Positions 1 to 9,909 of a DNA stretch of 64,000 nt are shown piece after piece. Location: NCBI GenBank assembly GCA_016795105.1, contig JAEUIH010000003.1:124001-188000 (forward strand), in the 5' to 3' direction. The first letter of the stretch is position 1. Every line of letters starts with the position of its first letter. This DNA comes from Planctomyces sp. Lineage in GTDB: Bacteria > Planctomycetota > Planctomycetia > Planctomycetales > Planctomycetaceae. A program made the position numbers and the translations under genes. Below the pieces are notes generated by a model. The model was not told the DNA's origin and searched no databases. It saw only the letters and a list, made by a program, of their open reading frames with translations.

Positions 1-1564
1 CTACCACTATGCCGTATATGACTGGCTGAAAGGCGACAGCAACATGCCGCCGCTGCCAAAGTCGCGAAAATCAATTCGGAACGGTGACTGGCCTCATTTG
101 TTCAATCGAGACATCGTATCGATGCCTGACAAGTGGGAATATCCGTGGTATGCGGCCTGGGACCTCGCATTTCATATGGTGCCATTCGCCGATCTGGATA
201 ACCACTTTGCTCGAGAGCAGCTGTTGTTGTTTCTTCGAGAGTGGTATATGCATCCGAACGGGCAGATTCCTGCCTACGAATGGAATTTCAGTGATGTCAA
301 TCCGCCGGTTCATGCATGGGCATGCTGGCGAGTCTACAAAAAGACGGGGCCCCCTGGTCAGCGGGATCGGATGTTTCTGGCAAGGACATTTCAGAAACTG
401 CTGTTGAATTTTACATGGTGGGTGAACCGCAAAGACCTGCTGGGAAAACACATCTTTGCCGGCGGATTTCTGGGGCTGGATAACATTGGTGTCTTTGATC
501 GTTCAAAGCCGCTGCCCACCGGTGGCCACCTGCACCAGGCTGACGGTACAGCCTGGATGGCATTCTTCTGTGCTCGAATGCTGACCATGGCGCTGGAGCT
601 TGCCAGCGAGAACCCGGCATACTCGGATATGGCTTCAAAGTTCTTTGAACACTATATCGAGATCGCCGATGCGATGAATTCTCTTGGAGATACCGGGCTC
701 TGGGACGAGCAGGATGGATTCTACTATGACCATCTCTACAACAACGGCCAGCATATTCCCCTGCGAGTTCGTTCAATGGTGGGAGTGATTCCGCTGTTTA
801 CTTCGGTATTGCTGGACGATGCAGTGATCGGGCGTCTGTCCGGGTTTCGCCGTCGAATGGAGTGGTTTGTTGAACATCGGCGCGACCAGATTCGCAATAT
901 CACGTTTATGGAGCGGGGATGTAACTGGGAAGACGGGACAAGCAAACAGTTGCTGCTGGCGATCCCAACTCGCGAACGCATGGAACGTTTGTTGAAGTAT
1001 ATTCTTGATGAGAACGAATTCCTGTCACCACATGGTGTGCGCTCTCTTTCAAGGATTCACGCCGACAAACCATTCGTGTTCCACTCGAACGGGCAGGAAC
1101 ATCGCGTTGCTTATGTTCCCGGAGATTCAGATTCGTGGATGTTTGGAGGAAACAGCAATTGGCGAGGCCCCGTCTGGTTTCCTCTGAACTATCTGTTGAT
1201 TGAATCTCTTGAACGATACCATGAGTTCTACGGTGACTCATTTAAGGTGGAATGCCCCACTGGTTCCGGCGTCATGATGAACCTCGAAGAAGTCGCACAG
1301 GAGTTGATGCGTCGTCAGGTGTCTCTCTTTGTTCCGGATGCGAGCGGTGATCGTCCATGCCATGGAGGAGATAAGAGGTATCGAGACGATCCACACTGGA
1401 AGGATCTGATTCTGTTCTACGAGTATTTCCACGGCGAGAATGGTCGCGGGCTCGGTGCCAGCCATCAAACCGGGTGGACTGCTCTGGCCGCCAAGCTGAT
1501 CAAGAAGATGAAGAAACGCGGTGCGGAAAAGTCTCCGCGGGACAATGATGCGGTTCCAGGGTAG
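1..1564 (+). CDS. GH63-type glycoside hydrolase, C-terminal part (cut by window edge)
   Basis: The frame is open from the first bases of the window to a TAG at 1562-1564, so the N-terminus lies outside. The visible 520 residues resemble the (alpha/alpha)6 barrel of GH63/MGH1-like glucosidases: [14 protein letters not shown], an [19 protein letters not shown] stretch, and late [15 protein letters not shown]-like and [13 protein letters not shown] motifs, with the acidic residues of WDLAFH and EWNFSD as possible catalytic or substrate-binding sites. Family members act on alpha-glucosides or mannosylglycerate-like substrates; the substrate here cannot be read. An internal ATG at 44 is not the real start, since homologous-looking sequence precedes it. 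The next gene converges from the other strand 22 bases later. Confidence 0.8.
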   Translation, partial: YHYAVYDWLKGDSNMPPLPKSRKSIRNGDWPHLFNRDIVSMPDKWEYPWYAAWDLAFHMVPFADLDNHFAREQLLLFLREWYMHPNGQIPAYEWNFSDVNPPVHAWACWRVYKKTGPPGQRDRMFLARTFQKLLLNFTWWVNRKDLLGKHIFAGGFLGLDNIGVFDRSKPLPTGGHLHQADGTAWMAFFCARMLTMALELASENPAYSDMASKFFEHYIEIADAMNSLGDTGLWDEQDGFYYDHLYNNGQHIPLRVRSMVGVIPLFTSVLLDDAVIGRLSGFRRRMEWFVEHRRDQIRNITFMERGCNWEDGTSKQLLLAIPTRERMERLLKYILDENEFLSPHGVRSLSRIHADKPFVFHSNGQEHRVAYVPGDSDSWMFGGNSNWRGPVWFPLNYLLIESLERYHEFYGDSFKVECPTGSGVMMNLEEVAQELMRRQVSLFVPDASGDRPCHGGDKRYRDDPHWKDLILFYEYFHGENGRGLGASHQTGWTALAAKLIKKMKKRGAEKSPRDNDAVPG

Positions 1565-1586
1565 TTGGCTGAGTCCCTGAACAGCC

Positions 1587-2129
1587 TCAGGCAACTTCCC
1601 GGACAAGATAGATCAGACTTCCCATCAGCACGGTTTCTCCGATTCGCTGAATCATCCCACGGACGGATTTTTGTGGAAGCGCGGTCAAAGCCACAGCGGT
1701 GCCGAAGACCACAAGACCCGCCGGGCGGAAATATGAATGGATGGTTTCGCCGCACGAGAACAAAGCGGCAGCACCACCAAGATATTCAATCGCGCCACCC
1801 AGGTTATGCATATCCTGGCGCATCGTCCCTCGAACGGGTGACCCCACATCGCACGGGAAGAATGCGGCGACGAGATAGCCCGTTCCAATAGCCGCTGCCA
1901 GACCGGCGACTGATCGGGAGTGGTCGCTGAGCATAAAACTCAGCCCCACGAGAACCGCTCCCACGGGAAGAAAAACAGCAAACGCAGCAAGAGATTGGTC
2001 AGGAGTTGAGACTTCACCCAGCTCACTGATCGTATGCACAAGGTGACTATAACCAGGCTTGCGATGAGCCAGAACAAGGATCGATACGGTGAGCCATAAA
2101 ACCGTGGCAACAGTCAGGAACAGCAGCAT
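1587..2129 (-). CDS. DUF998 family integral membrane protein
   Basis: A 180-residue protein made almost entirely of hydrophobic helices (about five or six). It carries DUF998-like marks: HLVHTISELGEVSTPD near residue 30 and FFPCDVGSPVRGTMRQDMHNLGG near residue 95. The family has no settled biochemical function. It lies just upstream of the protease gene on the same strand map but ends 22 bases from the convergent hydrolase gene. The GH63-DUF998 pairing is not obviously functional. Confidence 0.75.
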   Translation of the reverse strand: MLLFLTVATVLWLTVSILVLAHRKPGYSHLVHTISELGEVSTPDQSLAAFAVFLPVGAVLVGLSFMLSDHSRSVAGLAAAIGTGYLVAAFFPCDVGSPVRGTMRQDMHNLGGAIEYLGGAAALFSCGETIHSYFRPAGLVVFGTAVALTALPQKSVRGMIQRIGETVLMGSLIYLVREVA

Positions 2130-2157
2130 CAGAAGCTCGGTTTAGCTGTTGAGCAAA

Positions 2158-3117
2158 TCATGGTGCAACTTCGTAGGGTTGTTTGGGATTTGATCGGCGC
2201 GGTGGCTGAAGGTAGTGATAGCCGGTGTTGGGATTGGTCTTGTCGAATGCGAATGCGTCACGGTTTCTCAGGAAATGCTTCAGATAGGAAATCGGGATTG
2301 CAAATCCAAGTCCTTCACCAAACGTGAGCTTCATATTGATGACACCGACAACCTGCCCTTTCGAGTTGAAGAGCGGGCCTCCGCTGTTACCAGGATTAAT
2401 CTGAGCTGTTGTCTGGATGTAGACAATTCCATCCATGTTTCGATTGCGAGTGCTGACAATTCCTTCGGAGACAGAACGTTCAAGCCCAAGGGGGCTGCCG
2501 ATCGCAAAGACGGTATCGCCTTCACGGTGAGTATCGTCGTCAGCGATAAATACGGGGCGAAACGCCAGACCTTCCTGTGCAGGGATTTCGAGGAGTGCCA
2601 GATCGAAATACGGATTCAAAGCCAGGATCTTGACATCGCGAATTGCCTTCCGTTCGAAATCCCCGTTTTCGCTGCGATGAAAGATGGTCACCGCAACGCG
2701 GGTTTGTCCTTCGACGACATGGTAATTCGTTACACAGTATCCTCGATCATTGATGATGAATCCGGAGCCGAGCCCATCCGGAGTCTGCACGAGCACGACT
2801 CCTTCTCCGAATGTTGCGACAAGTTCCTTCACAGTTCGTTCGGGCAGCTCAGAGGACAGAAATACTCCGCTTTCACTCCGGCTCTTTTCTTCGACCGCTG
2901 GTTCCTGAGAAATACGTTCCTGGATCTGGTCGACGGGAATCCGGATTACGTCCACTCCGATGTCAACGAACAGCGTGTCTTTTTGAACCTTCAGGACTTC
3001 TCCCTCAACCCGCTGACCCGACTTCAGGACAATTGTATCAGCATGTGCGGGTGCTGCAGCAGCGGCAAGAAAAGTCAACAGGAGGATGTTCAGAAGTTGG
3101 TGGCAGGCAGACTTCAC
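2158..3117 (-). CDS. Exported trypsin-like (HtrA/S1C) serine protease without PDZ domain
   Basis: A secreted serine protease. I start it at GTG 3117, preceded by AAGGA with an 8-base spacer; this gives a clean signal peptide (VKSACHQLL, then a Leu/Ala core ending APAHA). Longer starts at 3156 (ATG) and beyond run into the upstream gene. After the signal is a short beta-rich segment (LKSGQRVEGEVLKV...IPVDQIQ), then the protease domain with the full triad: His in NYHVV (about 133), Asp in YFDLALL (about 172) and Ser in GNSGGP (about 245). No PDZ domain follows, unlike DegP/HtrA, so substrate selection must differ. It follows the cytochrome-like lipoprotein gene closely and may be cotranscribed with it. 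Confidence 0.85.
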   Translation of the reverse strand: MKSACHQLLNILLLTFLAAAAAPAHADTIVLKSGQRVEGEVLKVQKDTLFVDIGVDVIRIPVDQIQERISQEPAVEEKSRSESGVFLSSELPERTVKELVATFGEGVVLVQTPDGLGSGFIINDRGYCVTNYHVVEGQTRVAVTIFHRSENGDFERKAIRDVKILALNPYFDLALLEIPAQEGLAFRPVFIADDDTHREGDTVFAIGSPLGLERSVSEGIVSTRNRNMDGIVYIQTTAQINPGNSGGPLFNSKGQVVGVINMKLTFGEGLGFAIPISYLKHFLRNRDAFAFDKTNPNTGYHYLQPPRRSNPKQPYEVAP

Positions 3118-3148
3118 AGCAGAATTCCTTGAGCAGTCATTTTCGAAT

Positions 3149-4342
3149 TCAGTCATTCTTGAATTCACCATGACAGGCATTGCAGTTGGTCGTAATTTTA
3201 GAGAGCGCGAGTTCATAGGCCGGGAAATCGTCTGCCTCCGCAGCATTCATGATTGCCTTCGCTCCATCAACAACGTTGTTCGCATAGCCGACGAATTTTT
3301 CGTCATCACCATACCCGTAACCCGGCATCGAAACAGTATGAGTCAGGGTCGCAAGTATCGATGCTTCATGCTTGACCATTTCTTTGTTGGTCTGGAACGA
3401 TCCCTGACTGCCGGCTTCCGTTTTCATTCGTTTTTCCGCTTCTTCCATGCGAGCCATGACGAGACCCATTTCGGAAATCTCCGGAAATGAGTCCGCTGAA
3501 TTGGGTTCCGAGAGTCCTGCTGGCCTGGACCGGTTGAGAGTGTCGGAGACTGCTTCAAACAGTGCGAGCAGTCGCTTCTGGTCTTTGGCACCTCGCTGAA
3601 GCGGTGCAGAGTTCATTTGTTTTGCAAGATCGCGAACGTAGATCGCATCTTCTTTCCATGTGACAGCATCGGGATGTTCCATGGCGACTCCGGCCATGAC
3701 ACCCAAAGATGCGGCCTTAGGCGGAAGCATGAGCATTGATGAGTTATAATTTCCTACCGACTGCAGGTTCTCGGTGAAGAAGTTTCGAATACTCTTGACT
3801 TCAGCATCAATCACAGCAACCGAAATCAGGTCTTTCCATTCACTTGAATCTCCGGCGCCCGAAGGTGTTGCAGATTCCGAATTCGGAGTACTGGTCTCGG
3901 CCGAAGTTGTCGATTCGGCTGGTGTTGTTGCTGCGGTGTCTGTTGAGCCGGTTCCAGCCGGATCCTTTGTGGTCTCTGCTGTTCCACTTCCGGAGGTTTC
4001 GGCGTTTGCTGCGGCATTCCCGATTGATGTACTGTCGCGTGCAACTTCGAGAGGTTTGTCAAAGAAAACGTCGTAGGGGACTTTCCCAAACCACTTTTGG
4101 CCCTTTTCGTCTTCGTAAATCTCGTCACGCCCTCTTGGTTTTTGCGACGACGGACTTCCGGACGCGCTGGCGACGCTTCCGGTAACAACGTTGGAGTTTG
4201 CGCCTGCAGGAGTTGTTGGTGACGTTTGTGCACCCCCGCCCCCTTCTCCGCCACAACCGGACAGCACAAACACTCCGCCCGCCAGCACAGCTGTACTCAA
4301 TTGAATTAACTTCTGTGGCAGAACATCAATGTGATGTCGCAT
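3149..4342 (-). CDS. Cytochrome c'-like lipoprotein
   Basis: A 397-residue exported protein. The N-terminus ends in a lipobox (VFVLSGC, Cys30), so it is probably lipid-anchored. A long Gly/Ser/Thr/Ala-rich linker covers roughly residues 31-160. The C-terminal part is helical and carries one haem c motif, CNACH, only six residues from the end, with MEHPDAVTW and other helical stretches before it. A single CxxCH at the extreme C-terminus of a four-helix domain is the cytochrome c' arrangement. Cytochromes c' bind NO and other gases or move electrons; which applies here is not visible. It sits directly upstream of the exported protease. Confidence 0.7.
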   Translation of the reverse strand: MRHHIDVLPQKLIQLSTAVLAGGVFVLSGCGGEGGGGAQTSPTTPAGANSNVVTGSVASASGSPSSQKPRGRDEIYEDEKGQKWFGKVPYDVFFDKPLEVARDSTSIGNAAANAETSGSGTAETTKDPAGTGSTDTAATTPAESTTSAETSTPNSESATPSGAGDSSEWKDLISVAVIDAEVKSIRNFFTENLQSVGNYNSSMLMLPPKAASLGVMAGVAMEHPDAVTWKEDAIYVRDLAKQMNSAPLQRGAKDQKRLLALFEAVSDTLNRSRPAGLSEPNSADSFPEISEMGLVMARMEEAEKRMKTEAGSQGSFQTNKEMVKHEASILATLTHTVSMPGYGYGDDEKFVGYANNVVDGAKAIMNAAEADDFPAYELALSKITTNCNACHGEFKND

Positions 4343-4807
4343 TTTTTGGTCTCTGCTTCAGGCAAAACTCCCGTGCGATCAATCGAAATCATAGCCAGTG
4401 GGCCTTAAACCGAAACAGTGAAAGGGAAAAATACTCTTCCCGAGCCGCACCGCCAAATGTAGCTTGGGCATTCCTGCCCGAGCACGTCCCTGCGCCGTTG
4501 CAGCACCCGAACCAGCGCGTGGACGGGCAAGAATGCCCATCCTACATTTGAGCACAGCCCTGTGCCGCAGCAGTCCTCGAACTAGAGCGGGACGGGCAAG
4601 AATGCCCATCCTACATTTTGGATGGTGGTGTCTTCTTTTGTGTGAAGCCAGGAGAAGTCGTCAAGTGGGGACCTCAAGGGGTGGAGTTGGCTCGTAACCG
4701 CGGAGTTTTCGCTTCAGAATGCCGATTCTGATTGAAGAGCCGTCGATTCGGACAGTTTTGTGCGTGGCTGGCCATTAGGTATTTGAGTAACAGGAAGCAT
4801 TTGCTGC
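4343..4807. other. Intergenic region with dispersed palindromic repeats
   Basis: 465 bases between divergent genes. Besides the repeat copies listed separately, I see no coding frame with protein-like composition; frames giving MGILARP-type peptides are translations of the repeats. Promoters for both flanking genes must lie here but I cannot place them firmly. Confidence 0.6.
4455..4618. repeat. Three copies of a 28-base GGGCATTCTTGCCC-type repeat
   Basis: Two identical 28-base copies (4522-4549 and 4591-4618, beginning gacgggcaagaatgcccatc) lie 69 bases apart in direct orientation. A third, diverged copy lies in inverted orientation at 4455-4482 (aaatgtagcttgggcattcc...). Each contains an imperfect palindrome (GGGCA-AGAA-TGCCC), so each can fold into a small hairpin. 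This looks like a dispersed REP-type element. Confidence 0.75.
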
Positions 4808-6148
4808 ATGAGTCGTTCAACGTTTCTGGAGCAGGTTTCCCGACGAGTAACGGATTCGATTCGTCAGGCAGTTATTGGTCACCACAAGAAGAGTGGTGCC
4901 GTGTTGTTCAGTGACACGACACTTCGAGATGGCGAGCAGATGCCTGGAGCGACGCTCGAGCCTTTTGAGAAACTGCGTATTGCACGTGCTCTGCAGGATG
5001 CCGGAATTCATTCCCTCGATGCTGGCTTTCCGGCATCATCTGAGGCGGATGTTGAAGCGATCCGAATGATGATTGGTGTGATAACTCGACCGGTACTGAC
5101 AGCGCTCTGCAGAACCGTGCGTTCGGACATTGATGCGGCAGACAGGGCGCTTGAAGGGAACCCGCCTCATAAGCGGGGAGTGAGTTTGTTTTGTGGGACG
5201 AGTCCGCTGCATCGAGAATACAAGCTCTGTAAATCAAAAACCGAAGTTTTGGGGATCATCGAGCAGACGGTTGGGTATGCGGCGGAGAAGTTTCGGATTG
5301 TTGCCTTCAGTCCTGAAGATGCGAGTCGGACAGAGGTGGACTTTTTGTGTGAGTGTTATCGGACGGCAATTCGGGCGGGAGCAACGACCATAGGATTTCC
5401 GGACACGGTTGGTTTTTTGACACCGGAGAAGTCTCGCACCTTTATGCGGGCGATTCGAGACGGTGTGCCGGAGCTTGAAAAGGCCTTGTTGGCGGTTCAC
5501 TTTCACAACGACCTGGGACTGGCAGTTGCGAATACACTGGCCTGCATTGAAGAGGGCGCTAACGTTGTGCAGTGTACTGTCAACGGTATTGGCGAGCGGG
5601 CGGGGAATGCTTCGCTCGAAGAAGTTGTCATGGCACTGACACTGCACAAAGATCAATATGGTCGGCACCATCGGATTGACACAACGAAACTGGCACCATT
5701 GTGTCAGCTGGTCGCGGAACTGACAGGCGTGCAGATCCCGCTGATGAAGCCGATTGGAGGCAACAACATTTTTGCTACGGAAGCTGGTATTCACCAGGAT
5801 GGCTTGCTGAAAAACCCGGATACATATCTGCCATTTCGCCCAGAGAAGGTCGGAGCAGGCGGTATATCGCTTGTGCTGGGCCGACACAGTGGTCGCAAAG
5901 CGGTTGCTCATCGCCTTTCGGAGTTGGGACTACCATGTTTTGACGAGGATGTGATCGCGGTAGTGGAGCTGATCAAGCGACAACCGAAGGGAGTTGTCAT
6001 TGATGAAGCATCACTTCGGCGGCTTTCACAGCAGGCTTCAGAAGCGAGGAGGTCATCCGGTGCAAACCAGTACTCGGCGAAAATTTCTGGCCACGGCATC
6101 GGCCACGGCAATGACGGGGCCGTTGCTGGCGGGACAAACGCAGGGTGA
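4808..6148 (+). CDS. 2-isopropylmalate synthase-like enzyme (HMGL family) lacking the regulatory domain
   Basis: A 446-residue acyl-CoA/2-oxoacid Claisen condensing enzyme. The TIM barrel starts with [15 protein letters not shown] (residues about 36-50, with the metal-binding Asp and catalytic Arg). It continues through [13 protein letters not shown] and [14 protein letters not shown], and the LeuA-like [14 protein letters not shown] and [10 protein letters not shown] motifs. GIHQDG points to LeuA rather than NifV. The roughly 130-residue LeuA leucine-sensing dimer domain is missing, so leucine feedback is unlikely; homocitrate or citramalate synthesis remain alternatives. The last ~30 codons overlap the next gene in another frame and look non-conserved (Gly/Ala/His-rich). 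Confidence 0.75.
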   Translation: MSRSTFLEQVSRRVTDSIRQAVIGHHKKSGAVLFSDTTLRDGEQMPGATLEPFEKLRIARALQDAGIHSLDAGFPASSEADVEAIRMMIGVITRPVLTALCRTVRSDIDAADRALEGNPPHKRGVSLFCGTSPLHREYKLCKSKTEVLGIIEQTVGYAAEKFRIVAFSPEDASRTEVDFLCECYRTAIRAGATTIGFPDTVGFLTPEKSRTFMRAIRDGVPELEKALLAVHFHNDLGLAVANTLACIEEGANVVQCTVNGIGERAGNASLEEVVMALTLHKDQYGRHHRIDTTKLAPLCQLVAELTGVQIPLMKPIGGNNIFATEAGIHQDGLLKNPDTYLPFRPEKVGAGGISLVLGRHSGRKAVAHRLSELGLPCFDEDVIAVVELIKRQPKGVVIDEASLRRLSQQASEARRSSGANQYSAKISGHGIGHGNDGAVAGGTNAG

Positions 6149-7451
6149 ACGGCCTCAGCAGGATGCTGCGGTTCAGGTCATCAATCCATCATCACGAGTT
6201 CCGCTTTCTTTTATCATTGACGACTCAACGTGTCTGGTCAATCTTGCGTATTACGCCATGCCACAGTTTTCTGCAGCATGGCCTGACAGAGTCGATTACC
6301 AAAAGTCATGGTGGACATGGCCCCGTGAAATTCCGGACGCTTTTGTGCGGAAGTTTGGAGAGTGGTGTGCAGAGCACGGCGTTCGGGGCAAGTACAGTGT
6401 TGTGCCTCAGCCGGCATGTGTCGGCTGGGTTGACCGAGAGATGCCAGGCTGGTCGTCTCGGCAACTGGACGAGAGCCTTGAGTTAATCCGGACGCTGTTG
6501 CTTCCGGCGTGGGATATTCATCCGGAGATGGCGACTCACACCCGTGTCATCGATACTCGAACTGGCCGTCCCTATCCTGAACGGGGGCCTCGGTGGATGG
6601 AAAACTGGAGCTGGACGGATGGCAAATCTGTTGATGAGCTCACGGATTATCTCAGCTATTCGCTCAGCATTCTGAAAAACGCCGGGCTTCCCTGTGAAGG
6701 AGTGACAACTCCGGGCGGATTCGCAGGCCGGGTTGTACCGGAACTCGCACAAGCAACATTGGCATCTGTTCGAGGTGTCTATGGCGCGGAGATTCCTCAT
6801 TACTTCAAGTTTCTGTACACAGGTGAAGAAAGTGTTGTGCCTCGCGTTGAGTATGCAAAAGGGTTGAGAACGTCAGTACCTGAGTGCGTGGTTTCCGTAA
6901 TTGGCTGCACAGGTGACTGGTTTGGCGGCTGGGACGGGACAGAGCCAGGGCATCCGGATCAATTCATCACAGAAGATCTTCAAGCTGGTCGAATGGTGGA
7001 GGTGATTGACCGAGGCGAGCCGGCGATCATGGTCTGTCACTGGCCGGGCATCTACTACAATGGCACCGAGCATGGATTTCAGGTTTTTAAAACGGTTGTG
7101 GAACGTGTTCATCGACGATACGACAACGTTGTGTGGATGAAGCTCAGCGAAATCGCGCGATACTGGGCTGCTAAAGAGTTGACCACAATCGAACGTCTTC
7201 CGAAGAGTAGCGGGGCAATGCTGCAGATTCGTTTTTCTGCTCCCTTTGCGTGCCCTCAGTTTACGATTCGTATCGACGGCGAGATCAAGTCGGCATGGAT
7301 TGAGTCCACAGAAGGTGGTCGGATGGTTTTCGACGGAGTCAGCTCAAAATTAAAGCTGATTTCACATACCTACGCAGCTTCACGCACAGAATCGATTTGT
7401 TGTTTTGACCTTTCCAAAGGAGAGTCAGTTTTGATGGTGGGGTTTTCGTAG
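6060..7451 (+). CDS. Tat-exported protein with polysaccharide-deacetylase-like features
   Basis: I start at GTG 6060, preceded by GAGGAGG with a 7-base spacer. This gives a Tat signal, [15 protein letters not shown], and a protein of about 463 residues. It overlaps the synthase gene by 89 bases, suggesting translational coupling. The mature part begins [13 protein letters not shown], a DD pattern as in NodB-type deacetylases. It also has [13 protein letters not shown], an [10 protein letters not shown] segment that could provide metal-binding His, and a late [14 protein letters not shown]-terminal beta-rich segment follows from about residue 380. I read it as a (beta/alpha) barrel hydrolase of the carbohydrate esterase 4 superfamily, but the substrate is unknown and the assignment is an inference from fold-level motifs. 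Confidence 0.6.
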   Translation: MQTSTRRKFLATASATAMTGPLLAGQTQGERPQQDAAVQVINPSSRVPLSFIIDDSTCLVNLAYYAMPQFSAAWPDRVDYQKSWWTWPREIPDAFVRKFGEWCAEHGVRGKYSVVPQPACVGWVDREMPGWSSRQLDESLELIRTLLLPAWDIHPEMATHTRVIDTRTGRPYPERGPRWMENWSWTDGKSVDELTDYLSYSLSILKNAGLPCEGVTTPGGFAGRVVPELAQATLASVRGVYGAEIPHYFKFLYTGEESVVPRVEYAKGLRTSVPECVVSVIGCTGDWFGGWDGTEPGHPDQFITEDLQAGRMVEVIDRGEPAIMVCHWPGIYYNGTEHGFQVFKTVVERVHRRYDNVVWMKLSEIARYWAAKELTTIERLPKSSGAMLQIRFSAPFACPQFTIRIDGEIKSAWIESTEGGRMVFDGVSSKLKLISHTYAASRTESICCFDLSKGESVLMVGFS

Positions 7452-7456
7452 TGACG

Positions 7457-7496
7457 GGTTTGGGGCACCGTGGCGATAGGTTTGGGGCACCGTGGC
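7457..7496. repeat. 18-base tandem direct repeat
   Basis: GGTTTGGGGCACCGTGGC occurs at 7457-7474 and again at 7479-7496, separated by four bases. It sits in the short gap between convergent genes. There is no palindrome or U-run, so it is not an obvious terminator. Confidence 0.7.
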
Positions 7497-7550
7497 AAGG
7501 AGTTGTGGGGTGTTGGATCGCGGAGCGATCCACGACAATGGAATGTCTGA

Positions 7551-9842
7551 TTAGGATTTCGGTGTGGGAGGTTGTGGGCCCAGCCACGCGAGGAGAGCCG
7601 GAAGCAGGATCATGTCTCCGATGAGTGCGGTACCAATTGTGATTGCGCCCATCGATGCAAAGATGTGGTGGTCTCTGGAGTCGCTGAATGCGACTGTCGA
7701 AAATCCTGCGACCAGCACAGTTGTTGTCATTACCATAGCGATTCCGACATTGCCAAAGGCATGCTGAATAATTTCTGATCTGCTGGATCGCCGAGTTCGT
7801 TCTTCTTCAAAGCGGCTCAGGAAATGGATTGTGTCATCGACGACGATACCCAGGCAGACAGTAAACGAGCAGACGCTTACGAGTTCCAGCGATTCGCCGC
7901 GCCAGACAAGCCACGAACCTGCTACAGCGAGGGGGAGTGTATTTGGAAAGACAGAAATCAGGCCGATTCGAATGGAGCGATATGCGATACTCAAAACGAC
8001 AAAAATAATGAACGCTGCCGTTCCCAGACTTGAGGCGAGATCGACAACAATTTGATAGAGATTTTCCCAGCGCCAGACGGCATCACCCGCCAGTTTCAGC
8101 TTGAAACCCGGATGCGATTCTTCCAGTTCAGTCAGTTTCTGGTGAACTCGCTCAAACACCGGACCAAAGGCAGCGATGCCAAGGTCCTGGACTCGGAACG
8201 TCACATTTGCGGCGCGATTCTCGGGAGTGTAGAAGGCTCGCTTCAGCTGCGGAGGAAGTAGGTCGAGCATCGCCATTCTTTCTTCAGCCCGTCCTTCTCC
8301 TGGCAGTGCATCGACAAGACTGCGAATAGAGAGCGGGCGTCCAAGCATCGATTCCGATCGAATCAGGTCGTCAACATCGGAGATGGTCTTCAGGATTTCT
8401 GGTGATTCTTTTGGAATTGTATGATCCCACGAGACTCGCACTTCAGCGAACTCAAGTCCTCCAAGTGCACGGTCCATTTGTGACAAAGCCTGATAGGCTT
8501 CACTGTGTTCCGGCAGGGAGTTCGAGCGTCGTTCATCGGGACGGAGTGTTAGCGAGATCCCGGTAAGAACGAGCGTGATCACGATGCCCGCGATGCTGAT
8601 TCGGCGAGGGTATTTAAGAACCCATTCGACCAGTCGCCCGATCTTCGTCAGATTTTGGTGGATCAGACTTTTCTCATGGCCAAGGTGTATGTTACGACCA
8701 AGAAACGTCGAGCACACTGCTGGGATTATGGTGATCACGGAGATGAATGTCAGCAACACGCCGAGAACGCTGCACCAGCCAAAGTCCTGAACCCAGACAT
8801 TGTGGGCAAGACCGAGCGATCCGAAACCGATTGCAGTCGTCAGAGATGTCAGCATACATGCGTATCCGACTTCGTGAAGCGCTGTTCTTGCCGCTTCTCG
8901 TTCTGAATTCCCTGCTGCTCGCAGCTTTCGGATCTGAACCATCAAATGGACACCATCAGTCAGTCCAACAAGACTCAGAAGTACCGGGAGAATCACGTCA
9001 TTGAACGGATTGTCACGGAGGTTAAAGAACTTCATAATTCCAAGCGTCCAGAACACACCGGCAGATGGTGCAAGACCAACAATCAGAACTGCACGCAGAC
9101 CTCGGAACAGGACGATCGCCATGACTCCGATCACACCGTAACCAATCAGCTGGTACTTCACCTGATTGGCTTCGTGTGCCTGGAGCGAAGTGATGACCGC
9201 GGGCGTTTGTCCGGTGACCTGAAACTTGAGCGGTACTTCCGGGAAGTCACTTGCTGCCTTTTCGGCTGCCTGCCTGAGTTCCGAAGTGCATTGTTCGTCA
9301 GTTCGAATGAAATCCCAGTCGAAGTTGACTAGCAGGATCATGGTTTCTCCGTCGTCGGAGATCAGCTGTCCTCCGACCAGCGGGTGTTTCATAGCCTTAT
9401 CCCGGGCCGCTTTGAAGCGTTCAGGAGAAGCTTCGGATCGTGGAAACAATGGCTCCGGGAGTCCGAAAATATTCAGCAGCGGAATACGATCCATCCAGAG
9501 AATCGAGTCAATCGTCTCCATGGATTCCAGTTGTTCCACGACATGTCGCATGGCCTTCACACCCTCGGGCGTGAAGAACGACGTGGACTGAACGACAATC
9601 ACGGCGTCGGACTCAGAGAGACTGACCGGATCGACGTCCGGGGCCAATTCCTGGGGACTACTGCTGCCAGTGTCGGAAGACTCCTGCTTTTGCTGTTCGG
9701 CGGAAACAAAAAGTTCCCGGACCCACTGTGGTCTGAGGTAGCCAACGAGTGAAATGGAAGTCAGCAGAATAATCACAAAAATTGTGACTCGTCGATGGTC
9801 GACCGTCCAGAGCATGATCCGGTCAAACGCGTCTTTCAGCAT
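7551..9842 (-). CDS. RND superfamily (MMPL-type) membrane transporter
   Basis: A protein of about 763 residues with the RND two-fold layout: one N-terminal helix (VTIFVIILLTSISLVGYL), a large periplasmic loop, a five-helix bundle beginning VKYQLIGYGVIGVMAIVLF, then a repeat of loop and bundle. TM-associated motifs include GLTDGVHLMVQIRKL in the first half and GIVVDDTIHFLSRFEEE in the second, with the acidic residues expected for proton coupling. Length and the absence of adaptor or outer-membrane partners fit the MMPL/HpnN-like exporters of lipids or hopanoids rather than drug-efflux RNDs. ATG 9842 is used; a TTG six bases upstream has a better-spaced AGGGA. Confidence 0.85.
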   Translation of the reverse strand: MLKDAFDRIMLWTVDHRRVTIFVIILLTSISLVGYLRPQWVRELFVSAEQQKQESSDTGSSSPQELAPDVDPVSLSESDAVIVVQSTSFFTPEGVKAMRHVVEQLESMETIDSILWMDRIPLLNIFGLPEPLFPRSEASPERFKAARDKAMKHPLVGGQLISDDGETMILLVNFDWDFIRTDEQCTSELRQAAEKAASDFPEVPLKFQVTGQTPAVITSLQAHEANQVKYQLIGYGVIGVMAIVLFRGLRAVLIVGLAPSAGVFWTLGIMKFFNLRDNPFNDVILPVLLSLVGLTDGVHLMVQIRKLRAAGNSEREAARTALHEVGYACMLTSLTTAIGFGSLGLAHNVWVQDFGWCSVLGVLLTFISVITIIPAVCSTFLGRNIHLGHEKSLIHQNLTKIGRLVEWVLKYPRRISIAGIVITLVLTGISLTLRPDERRSNSLPEHSEAYQALSQMDRALGGLEFAEVRVSWDHTIPKESPEILKTISDVDDLIRSESMLGRPLSIRSLVDALPGEGRAEERMAMLDLLPPQLKRAFYTPENRAANVTFRVQDLGIAAFGPVFERVHQKLTELEESHPGFKLKLAGDAVWRWENLYQIVVDLASSLGTAAFIIFVVLSIAYRSIRIGLISVFPNTLPLAVAGSWLVWRGESLELVSVCSFTVCLGIVVDDTIHFLSRFEEERTRRSSRSEIIQHAFGNVGIAMVMTTTVLVAGFSTVAFSDSRDHHIFASMGAITIGTALIGDMILLPALLAWLGPQPPTPKS

Positions 9843-9909
9843 GAGCAATGGGTCCCTTTTGGTGATCCTTCATTCAGGAGAATCAATAGCCAGTTCGCTG
9901 CAGATGCGT

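Noticed and set aside
2215-3132. Long plus-strand frame of 305 codons
   Set aside because: It is antisense to the protease gene, whose triad and signal peptide are clear; the plus frame has no recognisable motif.
4379-4697. MGILARP-type small frames
   Set aside because: They are translations of the dispersed repeats and are not protein-like.
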